Positions 54,829-63,997 of a stretch of DNA of 64,000 bases are shown one piece after another. The notes beneath the pieces were generated by a model. The model did not search any database and was not told where the DNA came from. It saw only the letters and a program-made list of their open reading frames with translations. The first letter of the stretch is position 1. Each line of letters starts with the position of its first letter. Origin of the DNA: Robertmurraya massiliosenegalensis JC6 (GTDB taxonomy: Bacteria > Bacillota > Bacilli > Bacillales > Cytobacillaceae). The position numbers and the translations under genes are program-made. The stretch covers positions 449,498-513,497 of the forward strand of contig NZ_HE978511.1 of the NCBI RefSeq assembly GCF_000311725.1. Direction: 5' to 3'.

Positions 54829-55281
54829 CTATTCCTTCTCCTCTCGAAACTTCTCTATCAGTTCGTTAATTTTTGCTTCTATTACTGCCTTATCATATGT
54901 TTCATAAAATTCATTAAGAAGTTTTTCATCTAAAAACAGGAAATTTGTTTTGTCCTTTTTATCGATTACTTCTGTATTACTTTTATCAAGGAAAGCAAAC
55001 AAAATGTCCTTTATTCCATTTGCAATGTCATCTGTATAGAATACTGGAAAGTGGTTTGGTGTATATTTAGGTATCGCTTTTCCCTTTTCCCAAACCACCG
55101 CTACCGCTCCATTAGCAATGGCTTGTTGAAGGTCTTGTGCTTTTGAACCTAATGGAATATAAAGGCCTTTTGATTGGTTTATATCCGCTTTTATTGAAAC
55201 GGTTTGAAAATGCAAATCGAACTCCCTTATCCCTGTTACGTCTGGAAAAATTACAGATAAGTCTTCATAAGTTAAGATCAT
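54829..55281 (-). CDS. Free-standing MurF-like N-terminal (UDP-MurNAc-peptide binding) domain protein
   Basis: 150 aa from ATG 55281 behind GGAGAGATAAG. It resembles the N-terminal domain of Mur ligases, closest in layout to MurF: MILTYEDLSVIFPDV start, VSIKADINQSKGLYIPLGS (the DSR...GDLFVALKG position), LQQAIANGAVAVVWEKGKAIP and FPVFYTDDIANGIKDI. Where MurF would go on to its GTNGKT ATP site, this protein has an unrelated charged tail (about 100-150, ending IEKFREEKE). It therefore cannot ligate. It sits exactly where murF lies in other bacteria (murE-murF-mraY); murF itself should be elsewhere, as in B. subtilis. Either a remnant or a domain kept for substrate binding. Family call by eye. 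Confidence 0.72.
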   Translation of the reverse strand: MILTYEDLSVIFPDVTGIREFDLHFQTVSIKADINQSKGLYIPLGSKAQDLQQAIANGAVAVVWEKGKAIPKYTPNHFPVFYTDDIANGIKDILFAFLDKSNTEVIDKKDKTNFLFLDEKLLNEFYETYDKAVIEAKINELIEKFREEKE

Positions 55282-55355
55282 CTTATCTCTCCTTTGCCCC
55301 ACTATGTGAAGTGACGTCTTACAATCGAATTCTAACCATCTATACACTGTAGCTC

Positions 55356-56825
55356 TTAACTTCTTTGTAGTTGTTTAATTGCTTCTTTAGCTACTTCACG
55401 GTCATCAAAATCAAAAACTTGATCACCGATCAACTGATAGGTTTCATGACCTTTCCCGGCAATTAGAATAACATCACCTGGCTCTGCCGTTTCAATCGCA
55501 TAATATATTGCTTTTTTACGGTCTACCAACACCTCAAATGATTGACCCGTCACACCTGCTTCCATATCCTTTAAAATTTGTTCTGGATCTTCACTTCGTG
55601 GATTATCAGAAGTGAAAATGGAGCGGTCACTATATGCACAAGCAACTTGCGCCATTATCGGTCGCTTCGTACGGTCCCTGTCTCCTCCGCAACCAATAAC
55701 GACAGAAACCTTGTTTTGGGCAAACTCCTTGATCGTTTTCAATACATTCTCTAAGCTATCAGGTGTGTGTGCATAATCTACAATCACGGTGAAGTCTTGA
55801 CCAAGATCCACTAGTTCAAAGCGTCCCGCTACACCTTTTATCGTTTCAATGGAGGAAATGGCATCTTCGATTGAAATACCAGAGCAAATCGCAGCCCCAA
55901 TACTAGCAAGCGCATTATAAACACTAAATTTCCCAATTAAACTCATCGTGATCTTATGCATCCCAAAAGGACTTTTTAATTCAAACTCAGTCCCTTGTGA
56001 AGTGATTTGAATATTAGTTGCACGAAGGTTTGCCTCTTTATCGATCCCATAAGTGAGCACATGACCACTCGTACTCTCCATAAATAGTTGACTTGCTTCA
56101 TCATCCACATTTAAGATAGCAAATTTTGGGTTGTGCAAATGATATGTATTTCCCAATTGGGAAAATAATAAGCTTTTTGCTCTCTTATATTCATCCATCG
56201 TATGATGATAATCGAGATGATCCTGTGTTAAATTCGTAAATACCGCAACATTAAAGTCTGTTCCATGGACTCGACCTTCGACTAGAGCATGTGAAGAAAC
56301 TTCCATAACTGCCGTATCAACACCAGCCTCGACCATTTGCTTAAATGTCTTTTGTAAAGTCAAACTTTCTGGCGTCGTATTTTTCGTTTCCATTTGTTTC
56401 GAACCTATTTTCGTATACATCGTACCAATTAAACCTGTTTGCTGGTTTGCATCAGAAAGTATCTTTTCAATGAGATGACTGGTCGTTGTCTTCCCATTTG
56501 TACCCGTAATTCCTATCATATGAAGTTTATGACTAGGTTGACCATAAAATGCATCAGATAATACAGCCATTGCTCGTTTTGTACTTTCTACGACAATAAC
56601 CGGAACCGGTAATGATAATCGTTTTTCGGCCAAAACGGCAACAGCCCCTTGCTTCACAGCTGATTCAGCGTAATCATGACCGTCCACCGTATACCCTTTT
56701 ATACAAATAAAAAGACTTCCTTCTACGACTTTACGGTTGTCATTTTCAATCGATTCAATTTCAGGATTATCGACATGCTCACAATTAATGAAATGAAGAC
56801 TCTTAAGTAAAGTATGTAAATTCAA
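55356..56825 (-). CDS. murE: UDP-N-acetylmuramoyl-L-alanyl-D-glutamate-2,6-diaminopimelate ligase
   Basis: Adds the third stem-peptide residue. N-domain ([21 protein letters not shown]), P-loop TGTNGKTT at 107-114, the carbamylated-Lys region around EYKRAK, and the amino-acid-selecting motif DNPRSEDP, which marks meso-DAP ligases (lysine enzymes differ here). 489 aa. The start is TTG at 56825 with GAGAGG about 12 bases upstream. The 254-base gap to spoVD holds the spoVD terminator and no gene. Confidence 0.96.
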   Translation of the reverse strand: MNLHTLLKSLHFINCEHVDNPEIESIENDNRKVVEGSLFICIKGYTVDGHDYAESAVKQGAVAVLAEKRLSLPVPVIVVESTKRAMAVLSDAFYGQPSHKLHMIGITGTNGKTTTSHLIEKILSDANQQTGLIGTMYTKIGSKQMETKNTTPESLTLQKTFKQMVEAGVDTAVMEVSSHALVEGRVHGTDFNVAVFTNLTQDHLDYHHTMDEYKRAKSLLFSQLGNTYHLHNPKFAILNVDDEASQLFMESTSGHVLTYGIDKEANLRATNIQITSQGTEFELKSPFGMHKITMSLIGKFSVYNALASIGAAICSGISIEDAISSIETIKGVAGRFELVDLGQDFTVIVDYAHTPDSLENVLKTIKEFAQNKVSVVIGCGGDRDRTKRPIMAQVACAYSDRSIFTSDNPRSEDPEQILKDMEAGVTGQSFEVLVDRKKAIYYAIETAEPGDVILIAGKGHETYQLIGDQVFDFDDREVAKEAIKQLQRS

Positions 56826-57038
56826 AATTGATCATATCCTCTCTTAAAGGTACGGACACCTTGCTTTAATGTGCGGGATCCTTATTTGTCTTGGGTGTGT
56901 ACGCTTTTTGCTGGATTCCTTCGAGAGTGCTCTTTCAAAACTCGCGCTTTTTATTTTACATGAAAACCAAACATTTCGCTATTTTTTCTCGAGATATTGA
57001 TCTGATTTGAAATAATGGCAAAAATTTTGAGTTATATG

Positions 57039-57074
57039 AAAAAAGCGAGAGGCGAATTAATTTCTGCCTCCCGC
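57039..57074 (-). terminator. Intrinsic terminator after spoVD
   Basis: Minus strand GCGGGAGGC-12 bases-GCCTCTCGC then TTTTTT: 9-bp stem with one G-U pair, starting 5 bases past the spoVD stop. murE would need its own promoter or readthrough. Confidence 0.85.
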
Positions 57075-57079
57075 CTTGA

Positions 57080-59020
57080 CTATTCCTTTTTTTCCTTTGT
57101 TTCCGAATCATCAAAATACAGTCTAATTGTCGAACCTTCCTTCAGCTTTATACCACCTTGTGGTGTTTGCTTCACGACCGTATCTCCTTGTCCACTTGCA
57201 TCAATTTTGAAATTCACAAATATCTCACGAATATCTTTTTTCGACATTCCGACCATGTCTGGTACTTCGATCATCACAGGATCTTCCCAATTCTTTCTCA
57301 CCTTTTCGATTTGATCTTCACGTGGTTCAACTCCGATCGCTCTTAAGCTATCACCCATGATATTTCCAACTATCGGTGCAGCGACGGTCCCCCCGAACTG
57401 GAGCGTCCCTTTTGGGTTATCGACGGCAACATACACCACTAATTGCGGATCATCTGCAGGTGCAAAGCCAATGAAAGAAACGATATGATTGTTTTCCATA
57501 TAACGACCATCTTTTACTTTTTGGGCTGTTCCAGTCTTTCCACCTACCCGATACCCTTCCACGAATGCTTTTCCCCCTGTTCCTTGTGCAACAACTGTTT
57601 CAAGGGCATGCCTAATCTCTTTTGACGTATCTTCTGAAATAACTTTTCTTTTCGCTGTTGGTGAAGTTTTCATGGCGACCTCTCCACTTATAGGATCAAC
57701 CAACTCCTTTGCGATATATGGAGTGTAGAGCGTTCCACCATTAATCGCAGCAGACAGCGCGGTAACCTGTTGGATCGGTGTCACTGAGACCCCTTGACCG
57801 AAAGCTGTTGTCGCAAGCTCAACAGGCCCAACATTCTCAAGATTAAAGAGAATTCCTTTTCCTTCCCCTTGTAAATCTATCCCTGTTTTCTCCCCAAACC
57901 CAAAATCCTTAATGTATTTAAAAAGCGTTTCTTTTCCTAATCGTTGACCCAATTCAACGAATCCTGGGTTACAGGAGTTCTGGACAACTTCAAGAAATGA
58001 TTGACTCCCATGTCCTCCCCTTTTCCAACAATGAAGGGTCGATCCGTTCACCTTTACCGAACCTGAGTCATGAAAATGATCTTTTTCTAAATCAACCTTC
58101 CCTTCTTCTAATGCTGCTGCTAAAGTAATAATCTTAAAGGTAGAACCTGGCTCATATGTACTCCAAACCGGCAAATTCCGATTATATACTTCAGGTGCAA
58201 CATCCTGAAAATTGGTTGGGTTAAAACTCGGCCTACTGGACATTCCTAATATTTCTCCTGTATTAGGGTCCATCGCAATCGCAATCGCTCCATCTGGATT
58301 ATACGTAGCTTCTGCAATATCCAGTTCTCTCTCGATAATGCTTTGCACTTTTGAATCAATCGTTAATTTTAAGTCAAGGCCATCTTCTGGCGCCTTGTAA
58401 TCATCAGCTTTGTCGTTCATACGATTATGCTTAGCATCAGCGTAGAACTCTACAGAGCCCCTTTTCCCTTTTAACTGGTCATCATAATACAGTTCAAGTC
58501 CCATTAAACCTTGATTGTCAATGCCGGTGAATCCTAACACATGTGATAAATATTCCCCAAAAGGATAGTATCTCTTTGAATCTTTCCCAATATAAACACC
58601 TGCGAGATCAAGATTTCGAACTTCAGCTGCTTTTTCATTTGAAATTTTGCGTCCCTCAGATATTCGCACATTTAAACTTTTCTCTGTTATCTGTTTGTAT
58701 ATCTTTTCTTTCGAAGCATTCAAGACAGCCGCAAGCTTTTCTGCTGTTTCGGCTGGATCCTTCACTTGTCTTGGAAACACATAAACCGTAGGTGCACTCA
58801 TATTTGTCGCTAATGCTACACCATTTCTGTCAACGATTTCCCCACGATCAGGTTCAAATGGAATTTCCCGGCTCCATAAATTTTCAGCCCCATCGGTTAA
58901 CCAATTTCCAAGGAAAAATTGGACATACCCAAGCCTGATATCAATAATGAAAAAAATGAGAAAACCAGCAAGCAACGCAATTGTTAACCTTTTTCTAACT
59001 GTTACATTCGAAACCCGCAT
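57080..59020 (-). CDS. spoVD: Sporulation penicillin-binding protein SpoVD (cortex transpeptidase)
   Basis: Class B PBP that cross-links spore cortex peptidoglycan with SpoVE. One N-terminal span (RLTIALLAGFLIFFIIDIRL), the dimerisation domain, then the transpeptidase with STFK (S293, K296), SCN (349-351) and KTGTAQK, and one C-terminal PASTA domain (about 580-640). 646 aa from ATG 59020 behind GGGGGAGG, identical in length to B. subtilis; the 24 extra residues of a longer reading are not family sequence. Start region MRVSNVTVRKRL is characteristic of SpoVD, which separates it from PbpB upstream. Confidence 0.95.
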   Translation of the reverse strand: MRVSNVTVRKRLTIALLAGFLIFFIIDIRLGYVQFFLGNWLTDGAENLWSREIPFEPDRGEIVDRNGVALATNMSAPTVYVFPRQVKDPAETAEKLAAVLNASKEKIYKQITEKSLNVRISEGRKISNEKAAEVRNLDLAGVYIGKDSKRYYPFGEYLSHVLGFTGIDNQGLMGLELYYDDQLKGKRGSVEFYADAKHNRMNDKADDYKAPEDGLDLKLTIDSKVQSIIERELDIAEATYNPDGAIAIAMDPNTGEILGMSSRPSFNPTNFQDVAPEVYNRNLPVWSTYEPGSTFKIITLAAALEEGKVDLEKDHFHDSGSVKVNGSTLHCWKRGGHGSQSFLEVVQNSCNPGFVELGQRLGKETLFKYIKDFGFGEKTGIDLQGEGKGILFNLENVGPVELATTAFGQGVSVTPIQQVTALSAAINGGTLYTPYIAKELVDPISGEVAMKTSPTAKRKVISEDTSKEIRHALETVVAQGTGGKAFVEGYRVGGKTGTAQKVKDGRYMENNHIVSFIGFAPADDPQLVVYVAVDNPKGTLQFGGTVAAPIVGNIMGDSLRAIGVEPREDQIEKVRKNWEDPVMIEVPDMVGMSKKDIREIFVNFKIDASGQGDTVVKQTPQGGIKLKEGSTIRLYFDDSETKEKKE

Positions 59021-59079
59021 ATTCGAACGAACCTCCCCCATGTTTGGCTCGTTCAAATATATGCTTGTACCAAAATAAA

Positions 59080-59110
59080 TAGAACGCACCAATTGTTAAA
59101 GTGCGTTCTA
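59080..59110. terminator. Hairpin between the DCC gene and spoVD
   Basis: TAGAACGCAC (59080-59089) and GTGCGTTCTA (59101-59110), perfect 10-bp stem, 11-base loop, flanked by TTTATTTT on the minus strand and GTTTATTTTT on the plus. Likely terminator of the DCC-family gene, about 60 bases before the spoVD start. Confidence 0.75.
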
Positions 59111-59203
59111 GTTTATTTTTTCATTTTATTGAATGGGCTTGTGCTAATAGCTCGTAGATTTCCAACAAAAGCAGCCGGAGTCAAAGTTTGTACTTTGACA
59201 GCT

Positions 59204-59596
59204 CTAAGATAAGAACCGTTTTCTTACATCCGGAGATGGTAACAGACACTGATCTTTTTTCCCGAACCATTTATATCTATTTTTAGCGATCATTCCATAA
59301 AAAAAATCTCGCAAAGGTTTCGGAATAACGACTAGGGCATACAGCAACTTCCATGCTCCTGTTATATTCTTACAAACACGAAGGGCAGCGGATGATTTAA
59401 CATAATATCGTTCACCCTCTATAAGAACAAAACTATCGATCTCACTTGAAACGTTACATTTATTTAATAACATTTTCCCGATATCACTTTGCAATGAAGC
59501 AAACGTAAAGACACCATCCGGGTCTCTTTTGATGATAAATTGTACGCTTTGATCGCAAAGATTGCACTCACCATCAAATAGAATAATCCTTTCCAT
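59204..59596 (-). CDS. DCC-family thiol-disulfide oxidoreductase-like protein (DUF393, YuxK-like)
   Basis: 130 aa with the defining DGECNLCDQSVQFII motif (C11 and C14) near the N-terminus, the conserved FASLQSD and SSAALRV stretches, and the C-terminal YKWFGKKDQCLLP. The CxxC suggests a thiol-redox role; no substrate is known for this family. No signal peptide or full membrane span, so probably cytoplasmic or peripheral. RBS AAGGTGG. It lies between pbpB and spoVD, where B. subtilis has nothing; its own terminators on both sides (59080-59110 and 59881-59914) mark it as a separate unit inserted in the cluster. Confidence 0.9.
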   Translation of the reverse strand: MERIILFDGECNLCDQSVQFIIKRDPDGVFTFASLQSDIGKMLLNKCNVSSEIDSFVLIEGERYYVKSSAALRVCKNITGAWKLLYALVVIPKPLRDFFYGMIAKNRYKWFGKKDQCLLPSPDVRKRFLS

Positions 59597-59941
59597 ATCC
59601 GTACCACCTTTTTAAGTACTTCTATTATCAATTAGGCTTTTTTTACAAACATGGTTACTTTTGGAAAATAACAAGAAACAAAATGCGTGATTGAGGGAGC
59701 GAACAGCGCCGTCGCACACTTCATGTATAGCCATAACCGTAATACGAGGGTAAAAACCGGATTTTGGGTTTTTACATATAACCATAATCTATACGAAAAC
59801 AGCGATCACTTATCATTGTATTATACTTGATGTTCATAAAAAAAACTTTTTTAAACTGGAGATTCTGTTTTTCATAATAGAAAAGACTGCAGACAAATAT
59901 TTTGCCTACAGTCTGAAACAAAGGTGTGATTAGCCGTTCTT
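59597..59941 (-). other. 345-base gap between pbpB and the DCC gene
   Basis: Holds the pbpB terminator at its upstream end, a hairpin GTAAAAACC/GGTTTTTAC near 59750-59775, and two similar stretches around it (ATAGCCATAACC near 59728 and ATAACCATAATC near 59777). Presumably the promoter region of the DCC gene; no convincing -35/-10 pair and no ORF recognised. Confidence 0.5.
59881..59914 (-). terminator. Intrinsic terminator after pbpB
   Basis: Minus strand AGACTGTAGGCAAA-ATA-TTTGTCTGCAGTCT then TTTT; 14-bp stem with two G-U pairs, 28 bases past the pbpB stop. Confidence 0.85.
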
Positions 59942-62131
59942 TCATCCACCTTTAGGAATTTCTTCCTCTTCCTCTTCTTCGTCCACATCAACGATTTCCT
60001 CTTTTGTGTCAGGAGTTTGTAGTTGAACTACTAAATAATCCCCTTCTTTTAATTTCGTACCTGCTGCTAAATTTTGCTGGCTCACATACCCACTACCTGA
60101 AATATTTAATTGTAGTTTTGCTAAATTCGCCACTTTCATGACATCTCTTAGCGACCAACCTTTCATTTCAGGTAATGTGATATCACCGTTTGTTTGGACA
60201 ATGACCTTTTCACCTTCTAATAGCGGTTGTCCTTTTGCAGGGAGCTGCTTCACAATTTCGGTACCATTTCCTAAGACTACTGCATTAACACCCAGATCTT
60301 GAAGCGCACTCACACCGTTCTCAACACTAAGCCCCATTACATTTGGGATCTCGATCGTCTTTGAAGCTTCCACTTCAGTAGGCTGAATGCTTAAATACTG
60401 GAGACTATTTTGCATCACCTGTTTAAAAATTAAAGAAACTGGTTTATATCCATCAGAAGAATTATCGATTTGTGGTTGCTGAACCATAACATAGACTATT
60501 AACTCTGGATCATCTGCTGGGGCCATTCCCATGAAAGAATATACATAATCATTTTTTCCATGAAGATATACACCATTTTGCGTTAAGTTTGCCGTTCCTG
60601 TTTTTCCAGCAATATCATAGCCTTCTATGTTATATCTCTCATATCCCGTTCCTTTAGGAGAAGTGATAACCGTCTCCATAATTTCCCGCACTTTTTTTGC
60701 TGTTCCCTCAGATATAGGATTGCCCACCACTTCTGGCTCTGACTTTTTGACGGTCTTATTCGACGCTGGATCAACTACTCTATCAATAATTTGCGGCTTT
60801 AACATTCTTCCATCACCGGCAATCGCTGTTGCTGCTTGGATTTGTTGCAGCGGTGTAATCGCTGTTCCTTGACCATAACCTGTTGTTACTTTATCGAGTG
60901 GATAATTATAAACAATTTTTCCGCCCGTTTCATTCGGGATCTCAATTCCTGTTGGATTTTCGAACCCAAACTTTGTTAAGTATTCACGATACGTATCGAA
61001 ACCAAGCTTTTCTTGAACTATTTTCGCAATAGCTACGTTTGATGATCGCTGAAAACCTTCTAGATATGTGATGGATCCCCAACCGACTTTATTATGATCT
61101 CGAATTGCATCGGAATTTTTCGTAGGTTTAAATGAACCAGACTGATATTGTTCATTTAGATTTAACACTTGTTCTTCAAGGGCAGCTGCAAGGGTAAAAA
61201 TCTTCATCGTTGATCCTGGTTCATATGATACTTCAACCGCTTCATTCAACCATGTTTTCTCAATACCCTCCCGCGTTTTTGGATGAAAGGTAGGTCTTTG
61301 CCCCATCGCCAAAATATCACCAGTTTTTGGGTCTGCGACAAGGGCAACCATTTTCGCAGGCTTATATTGTTCATCTGCTTGATTTAACGCATCCTCCAAA
61401 AATGTTTGGATTTTCTTATCTAACGTTAAATAAACATCTTGCCCATCTTTGGCTGGAGTAATTTTTTGTTCACTGTCAGGGAGAATATATCCCCATAAAT
61501 CACTTGAATAGTTAATAGACCCATTTTCCCCCGTCAGAATATCATTTAAGGATTTTTCAAGTCCTAATTGTCCGACTGGGATCGTTTCTCCTTCTTTCGT
61601 ATCCACATACCCAATTAAATGGGACGAAAACACACCATTTGGATAAAAACGTTTGGATTCTCTAACAAAAGTGATACCTGGTAATTTTAATTCTTCTATC
61701 TCTTGCTTCGTTTGAAGCGGAATATCTTTTCCAGCTCGACCAAATTCAACTTGAAACTGGCCTTCCTTTGATAAAATTCTCAAAATCTCTGATTCTGCTA
61801 AATCGAGATATTTCGCTAGTTCTCTAGCGGTTTTTTCTTTATCGGAAACGTAATTCGGTTTCATACTTTCGTCTAAAATAGCAACCACCGTGTACGACGA
61901 AGTATCTTCTGCAATTACTTCTCCATTTCGATCATAAATTGTTCCTCTTTTCGCTTCTAATACTCCATTCTTATTATAGATTTGCTGTGCCTTTGCTGCT
62001 AACGGTTGCCCAGCAGCCTCCCCTGTAACTTGAATAGAGACGAAACGAAATAGTAAGACAAAAAAGAGCAGGCAAAATAAAATAAATAAAATTGCTGCTC
62101 CTACATTCATATTTGGCTGTTTTCTTATCAT
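59942..62131 (-). CDS. pbpB: Penicillin-binding protein 2B (septal transpeptidase)
   Basis: Class B PBP essential for septal peptidoglycan in growth (FtsI equivalent). Short cytoplasmic start and one span (about 11-33), dimerisation domain, transpeptidase with STMK (S307, K310), SSN (in QRSSNVAIAKI) and KTGTANL, then two PASTA domains and an acidic tail (DEEEEEEE). 729 aa, slightly longer than B. subtilis PBP2B (716). Overlaps ftsL by 4 bases (ATGA). Confidence 0.96.
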   Translation of the reverse strand: MIRKQPNMNVGAAILFILFCLLFFVLLFRFVSIQVTGEAAGQPLAAKAQQIYNKNGVLEAKRGTIYDRNGEVIAEDTSSYTVVAILDESMKPNYVSDKEKTARELAKYLDLAESEILRILSKEGQFQVEFGRAGKDIPLQTKQEIEELKLPGITFVRESKRFYPNGVFSSHLIGYVDTKEGETIPVGQLGLEKSLNDILTGENGSINYSSDLWGYILPDSEQKITPAKDGQDVYLTLDKKIQTFLEDALNQADEQYKPAKMVALVADPKTGDILAMGQRPTFHPKTREGIEKTWLNEAVEVSYEPGSTMKIFTLAAALEEQVLNLNEQYQSGSFKPTKNSDAIRDHNKVGWGSITYLEGFQRSSNVAIAKIVQEKLGFDTYREYLTKFGFENPTGIEIPNETGGKIVYNYPLDKVTTGYGQGTAITPLQQIQAATAIAGDGRMLKPQIIDRVVDPASNKTVKKSEPEVVGNPISEGTAKKVREIMETVITSPKGTGYERYNIEGYDIAGKTGTANLTQNGVYLHGKNDYVYSFMGMAPADDPELIVYVMVQQPQIDNSSDGYKPVSLIFKQVMQNSLQYLSIQPTEVEASKTIEIPNVMGLSVENGVSALQDLGVNAVVLGNGTEIVKQLPAKGQPLLEGEKVIVQTNGDITLPEMKGWSLRDVMKVANLAKLQLNISGSGYVSQQNLAAGTKLKEGDYLVVQLQTPDTKEEIVDVDEEEEEEEIPKGG

Positions 62132-62484
62132 TGCCCTTGCACAACCTTGACGTTATTTTCATTTAACTTCAAACCGAGTTCTTTTGCCTTTGCCCATATT
62201 CTTTCATATGTACTCAGTTCTTCTACCTGCATAGCAAGATCTGCGTTCACTTTTTGTTGGGACTCGATCGATGTTGATATCACTTGAATATCTTTGTTTA
62301 TTTCATATATAGACGCTTGATTTGAAATAATTTGCACAGCACCAAAACAAAGAGCTACACAAAATACTGCTCCTAATATTTTCTCACCAGGAGAGAAACC
62401 CAATCGATTCTTTCGTACTATTTTCGGTGCTTGCACCTGTTTCTGTTGTTGTTCTTGTTGAAGCTTCCTTGCTAAATTCCCCAT
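62128..62484 (-). CDS. ftsL: Cell division protein FtsL
   Basis: Bitopic divisome protein that pairs with DivIC and DivIB. A Gln-rich, basic cytoplasmic tail (KLQQEQQQKQVQAP) precedes one span (about 37-54) and an extracellular coiled coil (about 58-110; INKDIQVISTSIESQQK). 118 aa, as in B. subtilis (117). RBS AAGGAGGG. Between rsmH and pbpB, the standard place. Confidence 0.94.
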   Translation of the reverse strand: MGNLARKLQQEQQQKQVQAPKIVRKNRLGFSPGEKILGAVFCVALCFGAVQIISNQASIYEINKDIQVISTSIESQQKVNADLAMQVEELSTYERIWAKAKELGLKLNENNVKVVQGQ

Positions 62485-62520
62485 TCTTTTCCCTCCTTGG
62501 ATTTAGATATTTGCTATAGG

Positions 62521-63453
62521 CTAGCGTTTTTCAGCAATTCTTAATTTTGCTGATCTGGCCCGATTATTTTCTTCCAACTCTTTTTCAGTCGGTAAAATTG
62601 GTTTTCTTGTAACGAGCTTTAATACAGGCTTGTACTCATCTGGGATAATTGGAAGACCATGAGGTAAATCTGGTGTCTCACTTGCTTTTTTAAAGGTCAC
62701 TTTACAAATTCGATCCTCTAATGAATGGAAAGTGATGACACTAATTCTCCCACCCGGAGCTAATATTTCGATGGCTTGCTGGAGTGATTTCTCAAATACT
62801 CCTAATTCATCATTGACGGCAATTCGAATCGCTTGAAAAATCCGTTTTGCTGGATGTCCACCCTTTCGTCTAGCCGGGGCAGGGATCGCATCCTTAATAA
62901 TATCGACAAGTTCCCCTGTCGTTTCAATTGGTTTATTTTCCCTTGCTGCTTCAATTTTACGAGCAATTTGTTTTGAGAATTTTTCTTCTCCATAACGATG
63001 GAAAATTCGTAATAGATCATTGAAACTCCATTCATTCACTACATCATAAGCAGAAATAGGTGCTTCTTGATCCATTCTCATATCAAGTGGAGCGTCGTGG
63101 TGGTAACTAAACCCTCTCTCCGGAGTATCTAGTTGCGGGGACGAAACTCCAAGGTCGTACAAAATTCCGTCTACCTTATCGACTCCTCTTTTGGCAAGCT
63201 CCTCTTTTAAATGAAGGAAATTGCTTTTAATGATCGTAATTCGCTCACCATATTGGGCCAACTTTACTTTAGCATTTGCGATGGCGATATCATCCTGGTC
63301 AAAGGCATACAGCTTTCCCTTAGACGATAGCTTTGAGAGGATAAGTGAACTATGTCCTGCTCCCCCCATCGTACAGTCGACATATATTCCGTCTGGGTTA
63401 ATATTTAATCCTTCTACCGTTTCATGTAATAACACTGTTGTATGTTCAAACAT
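62521..63453 (-). CDS. rsmH: 16S rRNA (cytosine1402-N4)-methyltransferase RsmH
   Basis: SAM enzyme (MraW) that methylates N4 of C1402 in the 30S P-site. [19 protein letters not shown] start, SAM motif [34 protein letters not shown] and [12 protein letters not shown]. 310 aa from ATG 63453 with GAAAGGTGG; the reading from 63471 adds six residues without RBS. Second gene of the dcw cluster. Confidence 0.97.
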   Translation of the reverse strand: MFEHTTVLLHETVEGLNINPDGIYVDCTMGGAGHSSLILSKLSSKGKLYAFDQDDIAIANAKVKLAQYGERITIIKSNFLHLKEELAKRGVDKVDGILYDLGVSSPQLDTPERGFSYHHDAPLDMRMDQEAPISAYDVVNEWSFNDLLRIFHRYGEEKFSKQIARKIEAARENKPIETTGELVDIIKDAIPAPARRKGGHPAKRIFQAIRIAVNDELGVFEKSLQQAIEILAPGGRISVITFHSLEDRICKVTFKKASETPDLPHGLPIIPDEYKPVLKLVTRKPILPTEKELEENNRARSAKLRIAEKR

Positions 63454-63519
63454 GCTTGTCCACCTTTCCAATCGTCAGACTTAGGAGTTAATGATTCTTG
63501 ATGCTACATGTGATCGAAA

Positions 63520-63951
63520 TTAAATATCAAATCCAATCATATTTTCTGCAATCTCTGCAAAAGATTCTTCTGACTCTGAAAAATAGTCTTCCCAAAGATC
63601 CTTACTCCATATCTCAATTCGATTGGAAACACCTAACACAACACATTCTTTATCTAGTTTTGCGTATTGCATCAATGGGGAAGAAATATTGATCCTTCCT
63701 TGTTTATCAAGTTCACATTCAGTGGCACCTGAAAAGAAAAATCGAGTAAATGCGCGGGCATCTTTTTTCGTTAATGGCAATCCTTTTAATTTTTCTTCAA
63801 TAAGGGACCATTCAGATAGCGGGTAACCAAATAAACATTGATCAAGGCCTCGTGTCAAAACAAATGTTTCGCCTAAATGATCACGAAACTTAGCGGGCAC
63901 GATAAGACGACCCTTTGTATCAACATTATGATGGTATTCACCCATAAACAT
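63520..63951 (-). CDS. mraZ: Transcriptional regulator MraZ
   Basis: Ring-forming DNA-binding protein at the head of the dcw cluster that regulates its own operon. Two SpoVT/AbrB-type folds: [19 protein letters not shown] and [15 protein letters not shown], each with the DxxGR motif. 143 aa from ATG 63951 (MFMGEYHHN), same length as B. subtilis; readings from 63966 begin inside the G-rich operator-like stretch. Confidence 0.96.
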   Translation of the reverse strand: MFMGEYHHNVDTKGRLIVPAKFRDHLGETFVLTRGLDQCLFGYPLSEWSLIEEKLKGLPLTKKDARAFTRFFFSGATECELDKQGRINISSPLMQYAKLDKECVVLGVSNRIEIWSKDLWEDYFSESEESFAEIAENMIGFDI

Positions 63952-63953
63952 AC

Positions 63954-63997
63954 CCACTACCCCCACTCTCTATTCTAAATGTACCACAATCCCCCAC
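63954..63997 (-). promoter_or_regulatory. Candidate MraZ operator repeats upstream of mraZ
   Basis: On the minus strand GTGG occurs at 63997, 63987, 63966 and 63957 (5' ends), i.e. steps of 10, 21 and 9 bases, in contexts GTGGGG, GTGGTA, GTGGGG, GTGGGT. Spaced G-rich direct repeats of this kind are the known MraZ binding pattern. The last repeat is also the RBS region. The promoter itself is outside the window. Confidence 0.5.

Noticed and set aside
54461-54907. 148-aa plus-strand ORF opposite mraY
   Set aside because: Shadow of the hydrophobic mraY codons; hydrophobicity mirrors the real gene.
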